From assembly GCA_002341185.1 (NCBI GenBank), contig DDNP01000029.1, positions 1 through 64,000 of the forward strand: a DNA stretch of 64,000 nt. The letters run 5' to 3'. Position 1 is the stretch's first letter, and every line of letters begins with the position of its first letter. The DNA is from Candidatus Neomicrothrix sp. UBA2517. Its GTDB lineage: Bacteria > Actinomycetota > Acidimicrobiia > Acidimicrobiales > UBA8592. A program made the translations under genes and the position numbers. The notes beneath the pieces are model-generated. The model was not told the origin of the DNA. It saw nothing but the letters and a program-made list of their open reading frames with translations, and did no database searches. Below, piece after piece: positions 1 to 8,368 of this stretch.

Positions 1-1112
1 GGGACAAAATGAATACAAGAGACGGGACAGGTAGAAATGGCCTCGGTGATCGTCTCTTCATCTTCACCTTCCTGGTTGAAGACTCTAGCTCTCCCATGAT
101 CATCGGTCATTTGGAAGGTTGAGGGAGCGATCCCTGCACAAAGAGTACATCCCACACACGTCGCCTCGTCGACGTACGTCATGCGCGCCGTCTCCGTTAT
201 TGGATCTCCATCTTCATCAACCTCGATCAACTCGTGCGACGGCACGACGCCCAATCTTTCGTCGTAGAACTCGATCTCTTCTTCTTCTTGCTCTTCAATA
301 AACTCTTTGTCTAGATTCTCCTTGGTGTTGTTGGAAAGAACCTCTTTGCCAGAACTCTCACCTAATGCCTCAGCTACTACCTCCTCATCAAAAGCAAAGA
401 CAAAGGTAGGTTTGCTTAAATAATCTGGTCTCTTAAAAGGCTCAGCGGGTTCGCCTACTAGCTCTGCAACAACAATGATTCGGTTCCGAGCTGTAAGTTT
501 CGGGTGGCAGGACACCAACGTCAATCTATTAGGGTAGCTCTCGAAAGTCTGGTCAAGGACATCAAACCGCTTAGGACTCACAATGAAATTACCTCGCCCG
601 CCATTTTGTTCTAAAACAATATATGTAAAGCTTCCCTGTATGGTTTGAATTTTGATTTCGTCACCAGGTTCTAATTTGTCAATGTCGCCAAATGGCGCAC
701 CCCAAGTTGTTCTATGGCCAGCTATTGCAGTGTTGCCTGGCATCCCTGGCATAGGAGTATCAGGGAAATGACCTGGCCCTCTCTTCAACGATTCAGAAGA
801 TACTCCAGAGACAATAGTCGAAGTTAACCCCATTTTTGGTATGACTAGCTGTGCCATGGCTTGCCCCTCGGGTCTCCAAAGAAGAGTGGCATAATCAAGC
901 TTTTCAACATCATCCGAATCCGTGGCACTGTCCACGCTTGGACTACTTTCCGCTGTTTCAACTAACTCAGAAAAGTCTTTCTCTAAATCTTCCTGATAAC
1001 GGTCAGTGAGCACGCCAGTTCCCCACAGCTGATAAGCAACAAATAGCAGGGTTAAGCCCCCGAGGATAACAAGACCACGCCCGAGGGACTGAAAGACTCT
1101 TGAAATAAACAT
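1..1112 (-). CDS. Class E sortase with C-terminal ferredoxin-like domain, partial (3' end off window)
   Basis: I translated this reading frame by hand; it is open for 370 codons from ATG at 1112 and runs off the left edge. Residues 10-30 are one membrane segment, followed by an acidic linker. Residues 86-218 are a sortase domain with the expected His133 (AGHR), Cys202 (TLVSCHP) and an Arg at 209 or 211, as in class E sortases that attach proteins to the actinobacterial cell wall. After an acidic stretch (residues 271-285), residues 312-370 form a single-cluster 4Fe-4S ferredoxin-like domain with Cys319, Cys322, Cys325 and Cys362 in a CxxCxxC...CP pattern. The ferredoxin part, below about position 290, is visibly richer in G and C, especially at third codon positions. 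Such a domain on the outer side of the membrane would be odd, so the join may be a sequence chimera. The sortase call is firm; the fusion is not. Confidence 0.8.
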   Translation of the reverse strand, partial: MFISRVFQSLGRGLVILGGLTLLFVAYQLWGTGVLTDRYQEDLEKDFSELVETAESSPSVDSATDSDDVEKLDYATLLWRPEGQAMAQLVIPKMGLTSTIVSGVSSESLKRGPGHFPDTPMPGMPGNTAIAGHRTTWGAPFGDIDKLEPGDEIKIQTIQGSFTYIVLEQNGGRGNFIVSPKRFDVLDQTFESYPNRLTLVSCHPKLTARNRIIVVAELVGEPAEPFKRPDYLSKPTFVFAFDEEVVAEALGESSGKEVLSNNTKENLDKEFIEEQEEEEIEFYDERLGVVPSHELIEVDEDGDPITETARMTYVDEATCVGCTLCAGIAPSTFQMTDDHGRARVFNQEGEDEETITEAISTCPVSCIHFV

Positions 1113-1255
1113 CACAGATGACGTTAGCGAAAAGAATCTCTAATAACTTCTCAGTTAGATAATTATTTGTTTTGGCAAGCTAAATACACAGAAATAGATG
1201 GAAATGAGATACTCGCACTAGATTTTAATTAGACGCCTTTTGAAATGAGCTTAGA

Positions 1256-1933
1256 TTGTCGACGGTTATAAATTTAGATCAAAGCATAGTTTTTTTGGGG
1301 CAATTCCCTGCATTGACCGGTGTGACAATGAGTATAGACCAGGGAGAAATCGTACTGATAAAAGGCCCTAATGGCGCAGGGAAATCAACCTTACTTCATC
1401 TCTGTGCGGGCTTGCTTCCAATGAGGAGTGGAACAGGCACAGTACTCAATTTTGATCTACAACGGCAACGGATGGAATTAAGACCGCACATAGGGTTGCT
1501 TGGACATCGCACTGGCCTTTACCCTGACCTAACGGTCAAAGAGAATATGAAATTTTGGGCTTCAGCATATGGCTCCAACGATAACGAAATTGACAAAGCT
1601 ATGGCATTCTTTGGGCTAAGTGGGCGCTTGGAGTCGGTTCGATCTCAAAATCTTTCAGAGGGGCAAAGAAGAAGAACTGCGTTTGCTCTGCTTTTGATTA
1701 AGCGACCGAGCATCTGGCTTCTTGACGAACCTTATGCGGGCTTAGACGATAATGGAAGGGAACTAGTAAATTCGTGCATCCTTCAAGCGGTCGAAGCCGG
1801 CACTACTGTGCTTATAGCGTCCCATCAAATAAATAATATAGGCAAAAGTGATCAACGAACTCTGCAGGTTAAAGGTGGACGGATCACTATTGAACCCGAA
1901 GAACCCAGCAAAGGCGATGACCATGTTTCGTGA
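1256..1933 (+). CDS. ccmA: Cytochrome c maturation ABC transporter, ATP-binding subunit CcmA
   Basis: This is the ATPase of the CcmABCD complex, which uses ATP to release holo-CcmE from CcmC during haem delivery. The 225-residue protein has a Walker A motif at residues 37-45 (GPNGAGKST), an ABC signature at 133-137 (LSEGQ) and a Walker B at 153-158 (IWLLDE). The start is TTG at 1256; the nearby ATG at 1245 is in another frame and soon hits a stop. It is the first gene of a tight operon and overlaps ccmB. The generic ABC fold alone would not identify it; the ordered ccm neighbours do. Confidence 0.9.
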   Translation: MSTVINLDQSIVFLGQFPALTGVTMSIDQGEIVLIKGPNGAGKSTLLHLCAGLLPMRSGTGTVLNFDLQRQRMELRPHIGLLGHRTGLYPDLTVKENMKFWASAYGSNDNEIDKAMAFFGLSGRLESVRSQNLSEGQRRRTAFALLLIKRPSIWLLDEPYAGLDDNGRELVNSCILQAVEAGTTVLIASHQINNIGKSDQRTLQVKGGRITIEPEEPSKGDDHVS

Positions 1934-2591
1934 TGCTTGGCTAGTTACGAAGAAAGATCTCCTTATCGAGATTCGCTCAAGAATAGTTATTAATCAAATA
2001 GCTCCATACACATTACTCATCTTAGTCTTATTCGGATTTGCATTAGACGCAGATACTGAAACACTCCGCGATACTGGGCCGGGCTTATTCTGGGTTTCCA
2101 CGCTTCTCGTTGCGATATTAGCTATCCAACGGTCAGTCGATATAGAGACCTCCGATTCAGCAATAGATAGACTCATGCTCTCCGGCATATCACCAACCTC
2201 CATATACATCGGAAAGACTATTGGCTTATATATTCAATTGATTATTCTCGAAGTCATGCTTTTCATAGTTATGGTCGTTTTGTTTGATATGTCCGTTGAG
2301 AGCTATCCGCTCATCATCGCTTCTGCCATTCTAACGACATTAGCTATTTCAAGTTCAGGGACACTCTATGGAGTGATTGCTTCTGGACTAGGCGTCCGTG
2401 AAACGTTACTCCCTGTGCTTTTTTTGCCTGTTCTTGCGCCAGCTATAATAGGAGCCACAAGAGCATTTGGTGATGCTTTTGGAAGAGTTAGTTCGGATGG
2501 ATGGGCATGGTTGGGATTGCTTTCAGTGATTGCTATTGTCTACACACTTGTGGGGATGTTGACATATGGGAATATACTAGAGGACACATAA
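1917..2591 (+). CDS. ccmB: Haem exporter membrane subunit CcmB
   Basis: This is the membrane partner of CcmA in the haem-handling ABC complex. The protein is about 224 residues with six hydrophobic segments and the CcmB family layout, starting with a short cytoplasmic stretch (FRDAWLVTKKDLL). The frame stays open upstream to 1848, but that part overlaps the ccmA 3' end. ATG at 1917, or the in-frame ATG at 1923, gives the usual length and a short overlap with the ccmA stop at 1931-1933. It ends in an ATAATG overlap with ccmC. Confidence 0.88.
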   Translation: MTMFRDAWLVTKKDLLIEIRSRIVINQIAPYTLLILVLFGFALDADTETLRDTGPGLFWVSTLLVAILAIQRSVDIETSDSAIDRLMLSGISPTSIYIGKTIGLYIQLIILEVMLFIVMVVLFDMSVESYPLIIASAILTTLAISSSGTLYGVIASGLGVRETLLPVLFLPVLAPAIIGATRAFGDAFGRVSSDGWAWLGLLSVIAIVYTLVGMLTYGNILEDT

Positions 2592-3367
2592 TGCAAAGCA
2601 CAGAGAAGCAAGAATTCACAACTTCACGAGGAACCCGATTTATGGGAATTTCTCTGCTCATTGGAATCCCAACTCTTCTGATATTCGCATTTCTTTTAAG
2701 TCCTGCTGATGACAACATGGATGATGCTGTGAGATTGATATATGTGCATGTCCCTATGGCAATATTTGCCTATGTAGCGATTATTACAACTGGTATTGGG
2801 AGTGTTTTCTTTCTTTGGAAAAAATCTCGCTGGTGGGATACCGTTGCGCATGCATCAGCTGAAATCGGTCTCATACTTTGTGGATTGGTCCTCATAACTG
2901 GAAGTATTTGGGGAAGACCGACATGGAATACATGGTGGGAATGGGGAGATGTGCGTTTGGTGACGACACTTGTCCTGTTCCTTATGATTCTTGGTTACTT
3001 AGCATTACGGCAAGTTCCAGCTAATCCTGAAATGAGAGCTAAGCGCGCCTCGGTCGTCGGAATAATTGCAGCAGTCAACATACCTATTATTAACAGATCA
3101 GTTGAATGGTGGGAGAACAACACACTCCACCAAAAGTCATCTTTGACCGATGGAAAACTCGAGAATCTTACTTTATTTACACTTTTCTTGGGCTTTATAG
3201 TTGTGGGCATCTCTTACTTATGGCTGATGACTCACCGATTTCGTGTCGGTTGGATGACTACTGAAATAGAAACTGCTGGAATAGCAGAACTCATAGAAGA
3301 GAGATTGAACGAAGGGAATTCCACCGTCGTAAACTCACAGCCCCAACAAAAGGATGGAACTAAATGA
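2591..3367 (+). CDS. ccmC: Haem-handling membrane protein CcmC
   Basis: CcmC presents haem at the outer membrane face and helps load it onto CcmE. The 258-residue protein has six membrane segments and the tryptophan-rich haem-handling motif of the family, seen here as TWNTWWEWGDVRL with a following LVT. The start ATG at 2591 overlaps the last base of the ccmB stop codon; a longer open frame from 2501 would run through ccmB and is rejected. The C-terminal tail after the last membrane segment is about 55 residues and hydrophilic, a little longer than in short homologues. Confidence 0.92.
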   Translation: MQSTEKQEFTTSRGTRFMGISLLIGIPTLLIFAFLLSPADDNMDDAVRLIYVHVPMAIFAYVAIITTGIGSVFFLWKKSRWWDTVAHASAEIGLILCGLVLITGSIWGRPTWNTWWEWGDVRLVTTLVLFLMILGYLALRQVPANPEMRAKRASVVGIIAAVNIPIINRSVEWWENNTLHQKSSLTDGKLENLTLFTLFLGFIVVGISYLWLMTHRFRVGWMTTEIETAGIAELIEERLNEGNSTVVNSQPQQKDGTK

Positions 3368-3513
3368 CTCATGTCGGCTACCTAGTTGCTGGATGGTCCA
3401 TATCTCTAATTTCCTTTTTTATTTATGCATGGAGAATCGTGAGAAAAGGAAAAAAGTTATCCTCACAAGTCCCCAAGGATCGCCAAAGATGGATGACCTC
3501 ATCAACAGATTAG
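3364..3513 (+). CDS. ccmD: Small membrane protein, CcmD-like
   Basis: This 49-residue gene was found by reading the gap between ccmC and ccmE. It starts with an ATG that overlaps the ccmC stop (ATGA) and ends with TAG at 3511-3513. Residues 4-22 form one hydrophobic helix, followed by a basic stretch (WRIVRKGKK), so the tail should be cytoplasmic. CcmD proteins are small single-helix proteins that hold CcmABC together and are always poorly conserved. The call therefore depends on size, topology and position rather than on sequence identity. Confidence 0.75.
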   Translation: MTHVGYLVAGWSISLISFFIYAWRIVRKGKKLSSQVPKDRQRWMTSSTD

Positions 3514-3521
3514 GGTAAGTA

Positions 3522-4070
3522 ATGGATGAAGAAAATGTCAAGATGGACCTCACACCCAGAGTTCCTAAAGCTAGAGTAACCCCTAAATGGCTTCCCCTAG
3601 TAGCGCTACTGGCTATTGCTATAGCCGTAGTCGTGCTTATCTGGTTTCTCGTAACTAACACCCAATCCTTTTTGCCCGCTGATCAAGCAGTTGAAGAACG
3701 ATCTGAATTAGGCGAACGAAGATTTCAGATTTTGGGTTCCCCAATTGCAAGAACAACATCAGACCAGACAGTCATAATAAGTGAAAATGAATATACTTTC
3801 TTTACTATTGTGTTTGATGGCGTACTTGTAGATGTTGTCAGTACAGGAACACCACCTGATCTTTTTGACGAAGGAATTCCAGTAGTGCTTGAGGGTAAAT
3901 GGATTGAGGGCCCCCTGCCTGACCCTGACTATATTTTCAGGAATGGGGCTAATGATGGTTGGTGGTTCTCAACTGACAGGATTTTAGTCAAACATGATAA
4001 TGACTACCGCGAAGAACGTATAGATGACGCGGAAGAACGGGGGCAAATACCGAAAGCGGCTGACTCCTAG
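3522..4070 (+). CDS. ccmE: Periplasmic-type haem chaperone CcmE
   Basis: CcmE carries haem covalently from CcmC to the CcmF/CcmH ligation machinery. The 182-residue protein has one N-terminal membrane anchor (residues 23-44) and an outer OB-fold-like domain. The haem-binding histidine is present as His158 in a KHDNDY motif that matches the family KHDENY, so this is the His type and not the Cys variant known from some archaea. A long charged tail follows the haem-binding site. It starts with ATG at 3522, 8 bases after ccmD, and the stop at 4068-4070 is followed at once by ccmF. Confidence 0.93.
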   Translation: MDEENVKMDLTPRVPKARVTPKWLPLVALLAIAIAVVVLIWFLVTNTQSFLPADQAVEERSELGERRFQILGSPIARTTSDQTVIISENEYTFFTIVFDGVLVDVVSTGTPPDLFDEGIPVVLEGKWIEGPLPDPDYIFRNGANDGWWFSTDRILVKHDNDYREERIDDAEERGQIPKAADS

Positions 4071-4077
4071 GAGTGTT

Positions 4078-6036
4078 ATGAATCTCGTAATCGGATCCCT
4101 TGGGATAGTATTAACTCTGGCAGCATCTTTAACAGGTTCTTTGTCTATTGTCGTGGGCTTAAAGAAGTCACGGCAGCGTTTACGAACTGTAGGGGCTAAA
4201 TATGCCTGGCTTGCTTTCGCCGGGATGGCCATATCAACATTTGCAATGCAAAGAGCACTAATAACCAGAGATTTTTCCGTAAAGTACGTCGCCGAACAAG
4301 GTAGTTCTTTAACGCCCCCTCTTTATAACATCGCAACCATGTGGTCCGCTCTTGAAGGCTCGATCTTGCTTTGGGGATTAATTTTGGCAGGGTACTTGGC
4401 GATCGTCGCAAAGAAATTTTCAGCAAGACTTTCAGACCCCATGGTCTCGTGGGCTTTAATAACTATCTTCCTTGTCACAGCATTCTTCTCGCTGCTGATG
4501 CTGGGACCAGCAAACCCTTTTGAATCTTTCAATCCACCCCCCGGATATGACGGACCGGGACCAAATCCACTTCTGCAGAACCACATTCTGGTTGCCTTTC
4601 ATCCGCCTATTCTGTATCTAGGGTATGTCGGGTTCACTGTGCCTTTTGCGTTTGCCGTAGCTGCTCTTGTTACTGGAAGGTTAGGCGAAGGGTGGCTCCT
4701 CATAACAAGACGCTGGACTTTATTTTCATGGGCGTGCTTAACATTTGGAATAATCCTTGGAGCCTGGTGGGCCTACGATGTACTCGGGTGGGGAGGGTAT
4801 TGGGGCTGGGACCCAGTTGAGAATGCTTCCTTGTTGCCATGGTTAACTGGAACCGCATTTCTTCATTCTGTGCTTGTTCAAGAAAGACGAGGACTCTTGC
4901 GAGTCTGGAACCTATCCTTAGTGTGTTCAACTTTTCTACTAACGATACTTGGTACTTTCATAACCCGATCTGGAATTATCGCCTCAGTACATGCCTTTTC
5001 CGAGGGTGGCATAGGACCTTGGTTGCTTTGGTTCTTCTCGCTAGTACTTTTAATCGTCTTAGCGTTGATATTTTGGCGCGGAGATAGACTTCGATCGCAG
5101 GGAGGAATTGATTCAGTTCTATCAAGAGAGGGGGCTTTCCTTGCTAATAATCTTGCATTTGGCGCATTCGCTTTTGTCATTCTCCTTGGAACCATTTTTC
5201 CTTTAATTGTTGAGGCGACGCAGAACAGGCAAATCTCAGTTGGGGCTCCTTATTTCGATAAAATGTCAATGCCCATTGGGTTTGTAATACTATTCCTGAT
5301 GGCTATCGCCCCCATCCTGCCCTGGAGAAAAGCACGCCCAGATCTTCTTAAAGATAGGGTTGAATGGCCGGCATGGGGTGGAGCACTGGCTTTAGTGTTA
5401 GCTGTGTTAACCGGGGCTCGAGGTTTTATTCCATTATTGGGCTTTGGTTTTGCAGGTTTTGCAGGCACTAGTGCATTGCGTCATCTAGCCCTATCCGTAA
5501 GGCGCAACAAAATCTCTGGAATAATAGGCCGATCAAATGGCGGAATGATTGTTCACCTAGGGGTAGTTCTCCTATCAATAGGGCTTATAGCTAGTTCGTC
5601 CTATGTATCTCAAGCGTCATACACCTTGGAGCCAGGTCAAACTATCAAGTTCGGTGACTCAGACGTCACTTATGTTTCAGCTGAACAGATTACCTACTCA
5701 AATCGAATTCAAGAGAAGGTTAAAATCACCGTCGGTGGTGACATTCTTGAACCTTCTGTAGAAAGATTCACTGCCTCTGGTCAACTTGTCCCATCTCCCA
5801 CGACGAAATCAACAAGCACAAAAGATATTCAGGTAGCACTTTTGGACCCTCCGGAGGAAAATGATCAATCAATTGTAATCCAGATAACCAAGCAGCCACT
5901 TTTGGTTTGGATTTGGATAGGTGGATTTGTGATGCTTCTTGGCAGTATCCTATCTGCCATTCCTTCAAGGAAACAAAGGCAAGTCACAAACAAGTTGGAC
6001 AATAATCAACAAAGTAACGAAAGAATAGAAAAGTGA
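4078..6036 (+). CDS. ccmF: Cytochrome c haem lyase subunit CcmF
   Basis: CcmF is the large membrane protein that attaches haem to apocytochrome c. The protein is about 652 residues with more than a dozen membrane segments and the CcmF/CcmC tryptophan-rich motif (GGYWGWDPVENASLLPW) near residue 245. The frame is open from ATG 4024, inside ccmE, but ATG at 4078 follows a good ribosome binding site (AGGAG at 4070-4074) and places the first helix at the N-terminus, so I prefer it. The stop overlaps the ccmG start. Confidence 0.93.
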   Translation: MNLVIGSLGIVLTLAASLTGSLSIVVGLKKSRQRLRTVGAKYAWLAFAGMAISTFAMQRALITRDFSVKYVAEQGSSLTPPLYNIATMWSALEGSILLWGLILAGYLAIVAKKFSARLSDPMVSWALITIFLVTAFFSLLMLGPANPFESFNPPPGYDGPGPNPLLQNHILVAFHPPILYLGYVGFTVPFAFAVAALVTGRLGEGWLLITRRWTLFSWACLTFGIILGAWWAYDVLGWGGYWGWDPVENASLLPWLTGTAFLHSVLVQERRGLLRVWNLSLVCSTFLLTILGTFITRSGIIASVHAFSEGGIGPWLLWFFSLVLLIVLALIFWRGDRLRSQGGIDSVLSREGAFLANNLAFGAFAFVILLGTIFPLIVEATQNRQISVGAPYFDKMSMPIGFVILFLMAIAPILPWRKARPDLLKDRVEWPAWGGALALVLAVLTGARGFIPLLGFGFAGFAGTSALRHLALSVRRNKISGIIGRSNGGMIVHLGVVLLSIGLIASSSYVSQASYTLEPGQTIKFGDSDVTYVSAEQITYSNRIQEKVKITVGGDILEPSVERFTASGQLVPSPTTKSTSTKDIQVALLDPPEENDQSIVIQITKQPLLVWIWIGGFVMLLGSILSAIPSRKQRQVTNKLDNNQQSNERIEK

Positions 6037-6596
6037 GTTTTGGAAAAGCTGGAATGGTTATTCTTGCGCTTGTCTCGGTAGGTTTTATAACCTTATTAGC
6101 AACCCGTGGTACTCAATCTAACCAGCCAAATTTCGATCTTGTCGGAGAACCAGCACCCCTATTCTCTTCACAAACAATCAGTGGTAGTGAGTTTAACCTT
6201 GAACAAATACTTCTAGAGAATAGATCTTTAACTCCCCGAGATCAGGTGTGGGTCGCTATTAACTTCTTTGCAAGTTGGTGCACTGGATGCATCGTAGAGC
6301 ATGATGAGTTATTAACATTCCATAGCGAGAGTGTAGTCGCGGCCGCAGGGACAAGATGCAAAACTAGGCTGGTATCAATAGCTTTTAATGATAATAAAAA
6401 AGATATAGAAACTTTTTTTGAAAAATACGGCGGTGATTGGCCAGTTCTTCTTGATGAAGGAACTAACAGGATTACAATTGACTACAGTGTCATGACTGCT
6501 CCGGAAACTATTCTGGTTGCGCCTAGCGGTTTAGTCGTTAAAAAGATTGTAGGTCCGATAACCTATGATAAATTGACCGATGGTATTGAATGCTAA
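6033..6596 (+). CDS. ccmG: Thioredoxin-like apocytochrome reductant CcmG/DsbE
   Basis: This protein supplies reducing power so that the CxxCH cysteines of apocytochrome c are free for haem attachment. The 187-residue sequence has an N-terminal membrane anchor (residues 6-24) and a thioredoxin fold with the redox pair Cys83-Cys86 in WCTGC. The conserved cis-proline region appears late in the protein (MTAPETILV). The start is GTG at 6033, overlapping the ccmF stop. The dipeptide between the cysteines (TG) differs from the usual VP/PT types but stays within the family pattern. Confidence 0.88.
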   Translation: MSFGKAGMVILALVSVGFITLLATRGTQSNQPNFDLVGEPAPLFSSQTISGSEFNLEQILLENRSLTPRDQVWVAINFFASWCTGCIVEHDELLTFHSESVVAAAGTRCKTRLVSIAFNDNKKDIETFFEKYGGDWPVLLDEGTNRITIDYSVMTAPETILVAPSGLVVKKIVGPITYDKLTDGIEC

Positions 6597-7090
6597 CCAA
6601 GATTAAATCGAGAACACTTTCGTGGATATTGCTTTCGCTTGTCGTAATTGTCGCACTTGTATTCGGTTCTCTTAACGAAAAAGATACTGAAACTTCTGCT
6701 GAACGTGCAGCATCTTTAGCTGCTTCCATAGCCTGCCCTCAGTGCTCCGGCCAGCCTGTGTCTGAGAGCTCAGCACCAATAGCTCAAGTGATCAAGGCCG
6801 AAATCAAAGCACAAGTTGATCAAGGACGCAGCGATAGAGAAATAAGATCATATTACGCTGAACAATATGGTGAGTGGGTAAATTTGAATCCGAGCAGCAG
6901 TGGTTTTGACGCTATTGTTTGGGTAGCGCCATTTCTTCTTGTAGGAATTGCATTAGGTGGTTTGACGCTAGCTTTCGCTAGAAGGCAATCAGAGTCAACA
7001 GGTATTGAGCTAACGAAAGATGAAGAAGAACAAGTGAAAGCGATACGAGAGCAGTTTGCCACAAACACTGAATCGGTAATAGAAGAATAA
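6590..7090 (+). CDS. ccmH: Cytochrome c biogenesis thiol oxidoreductase CcmH
   Basis: CcmH binds the apocytochrome haem-binding site and works with CcmG and CcmF. The 166-residue protein has a membrane helix at residues 10-27, an outer domain with the CxxC pair Cys49/Cys52 (ACPQCSGQPVSES), which is the family active site, and a second helix near residues 105-123. The start ATG at 6590 overlaps the ccmG end by seven bases. Confidence 0.9.
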   Translation: MLTKIKSRTLSWILLSLVVIVALVFGSLNEKDTETSAERAASLAASIACPQCSGQPVSESSAPIAQVIKAEIKAQVDQGRSDREIRSYYAEQYGEWVNLNPSSSGFDAIVWVAPFLLVGIALGGLTLAFARRQSESTGIELTKDEEEQVKAIREQFATNTESVIEE

Positions 7091-7110
7091 AGTAGTTAAG
7101 TACAAAGAAT

Positions 7111-8238
7111 GTGAATCGCCATAAACCTGAATTTGAGAAAATTTTCCTCCTCAAGTCATTAGACGACCTCGACGAAGAACTAGCTAACGGGGATATCAGC
7201 CAAAAAGACTACCTCCAACTAACCCAAAACTATAAAAGACGGCTTGTTCGTTTATCTAAACGAGAACAGAACGCCAATAAAGAATCAAAGTTGCAGAATG
7301 GAAAAAAAACATGGGTAACGATAATTTTCCTAATCGCTTTGGCATCTATTTCAGGCCTTGCTATCGCTAATTCATCGGGGGAGAGGTCAAATTCTGAATC
7401 TCTAACCGGAAGTCTTAGGGAAAGTACTATCTCTAAACTTCAGCAAGCTCAGCAATTACTCGGAGACTCAGCTAGTTGGAGTGCGGCAATCTCACTTTAT
7501 GATGAGGTGCTTGAAGAACAACCAAGTAATGTTGAAGCTATAACTTATCGGGCCTGGCTAAATTATCGGCAAGGGAACGAAATCCAGCCCCTTATCGAAG
7601 AATGGAATGAGGTTCGGATCCTGAATCCTAATTTTGCTGATGCAATAGTATTTCTCACCATTGCTTTGGCAGACGAATTACGATTTCCAGAGGCATTAAC
7701 GCAGTTGCAAGAGTTGCAAAAGATCGATGTAGGACTGCAATTAGAAAGCGTTATAGAAAGTCAGGGGTTATACGGGAGAGTATATGCCGAGGCAAAATAC
7801 AGTATTTTGCGGGAAAGCAATCAACCATCTCTAGACGATTTGGAGATGAATATAAGTGTTGCTCTTCAGTCAGCAAACTATCTCCTCCAAAGTGAGAAAC
7901 AACAAAGAAGCGTGAGCGCATTAAAGCTATTTCGGGCAGTTTTAGCGGCGAATCCATCTAATCCAGAAGCTTTGAGTAGAGAGGCTCTACTAATGGCCCA
8001 AACTGGGGACCCAGAACTGTTCGAAAGAGCAATTAATCAAGTTAACATTGCAGTTCAAGAGAACCCCCAAAATATTGAAGCTCTTTTGACCCGAGCTACT
8101 CTCTTGGCTGGGATTGACTTGCAAACAGCATGTGGCGATTTAGTAAGCATCTTATTACTTTCGGATTTAGAGAACGCTGGAATCGCTGATCAGATATTAG
8201 AACAAGTTAATAATCTATCTCTAACTCTAGAATGCTAA
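7111..8238 (+). CDS. ccmI: CcmI-like TPR protein of cytochrome c maturation
   Basis: The 375-residue protein has a charged N-terminal region with a DGDISQKDY-type pattern (LANGDISQKDYLQL), one membrane helix (about residues 68-85) and a C-terminal part rich in helical repeats of TPR type, for example LYDEVLEEQPSNVEAITYRAW. This is the layout of CcmI, a chaperone that holds apocytochrome c for the CcmFH complex. The start is GTG at 7111, 20 bases after ccmH. The closing helix repeats are divergent, so the name rests on the operon position and domain order. Confidence 0.72.
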   Translation: MNRHKPEFEKIFLLKSLDDLDEELANGDISQKDYLQLTQNYKRRLVRLSKREQNANKESKLQNGKKTWVTIIFLIALASISGLAIANSSGERSNSESLTGSLRESTISKLQQAQQLLGDSASWSAAISLYDEVLEEQPSNVEAITYRAWLNYRQGNEIQPLIEEWNEVRILNPNFADAIVFLTIALADELRFPEALTQLQELQKIDVGLQLESVIESQGLYGRVYAEAKYSILRESNQPSLDDLEMNISVALQSANYLLQSEKQQRSVSALKLFRAVLAANPSNPEALSREALLMAQTGDPELFERAINQVNIAVQENPQNIEALLTRATLLAGIDLQTACGDLVSILLLSDLENAGIADQILEQVNNLSLTLEC

Positions 8239-8368
8239 GTCTGAGAAGGTTCGAATATAGAGAAAGAGAAATAAACGAGGTTCGGAAATAACATGCAACT
8301 ATGTTGGCATGCGTTGAGATACAGACTTGAAACGGCGTACACTGAGTTAATAAGTAGGAAGATATTTA

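Noticed and set aside
119..301. A 60-codon open frame on the plus strand at the left edge, rich in Arg
   Set aside because: It is a shadow of the minus-strand ferredoxin-like part; it has no signal or motif and its composition follows from the other strand.
1848..1916. Upstream extension of ccmB
   Set aside because: It would overlap most of the ccmA 3' end and adds residues not found in the CcmB family.
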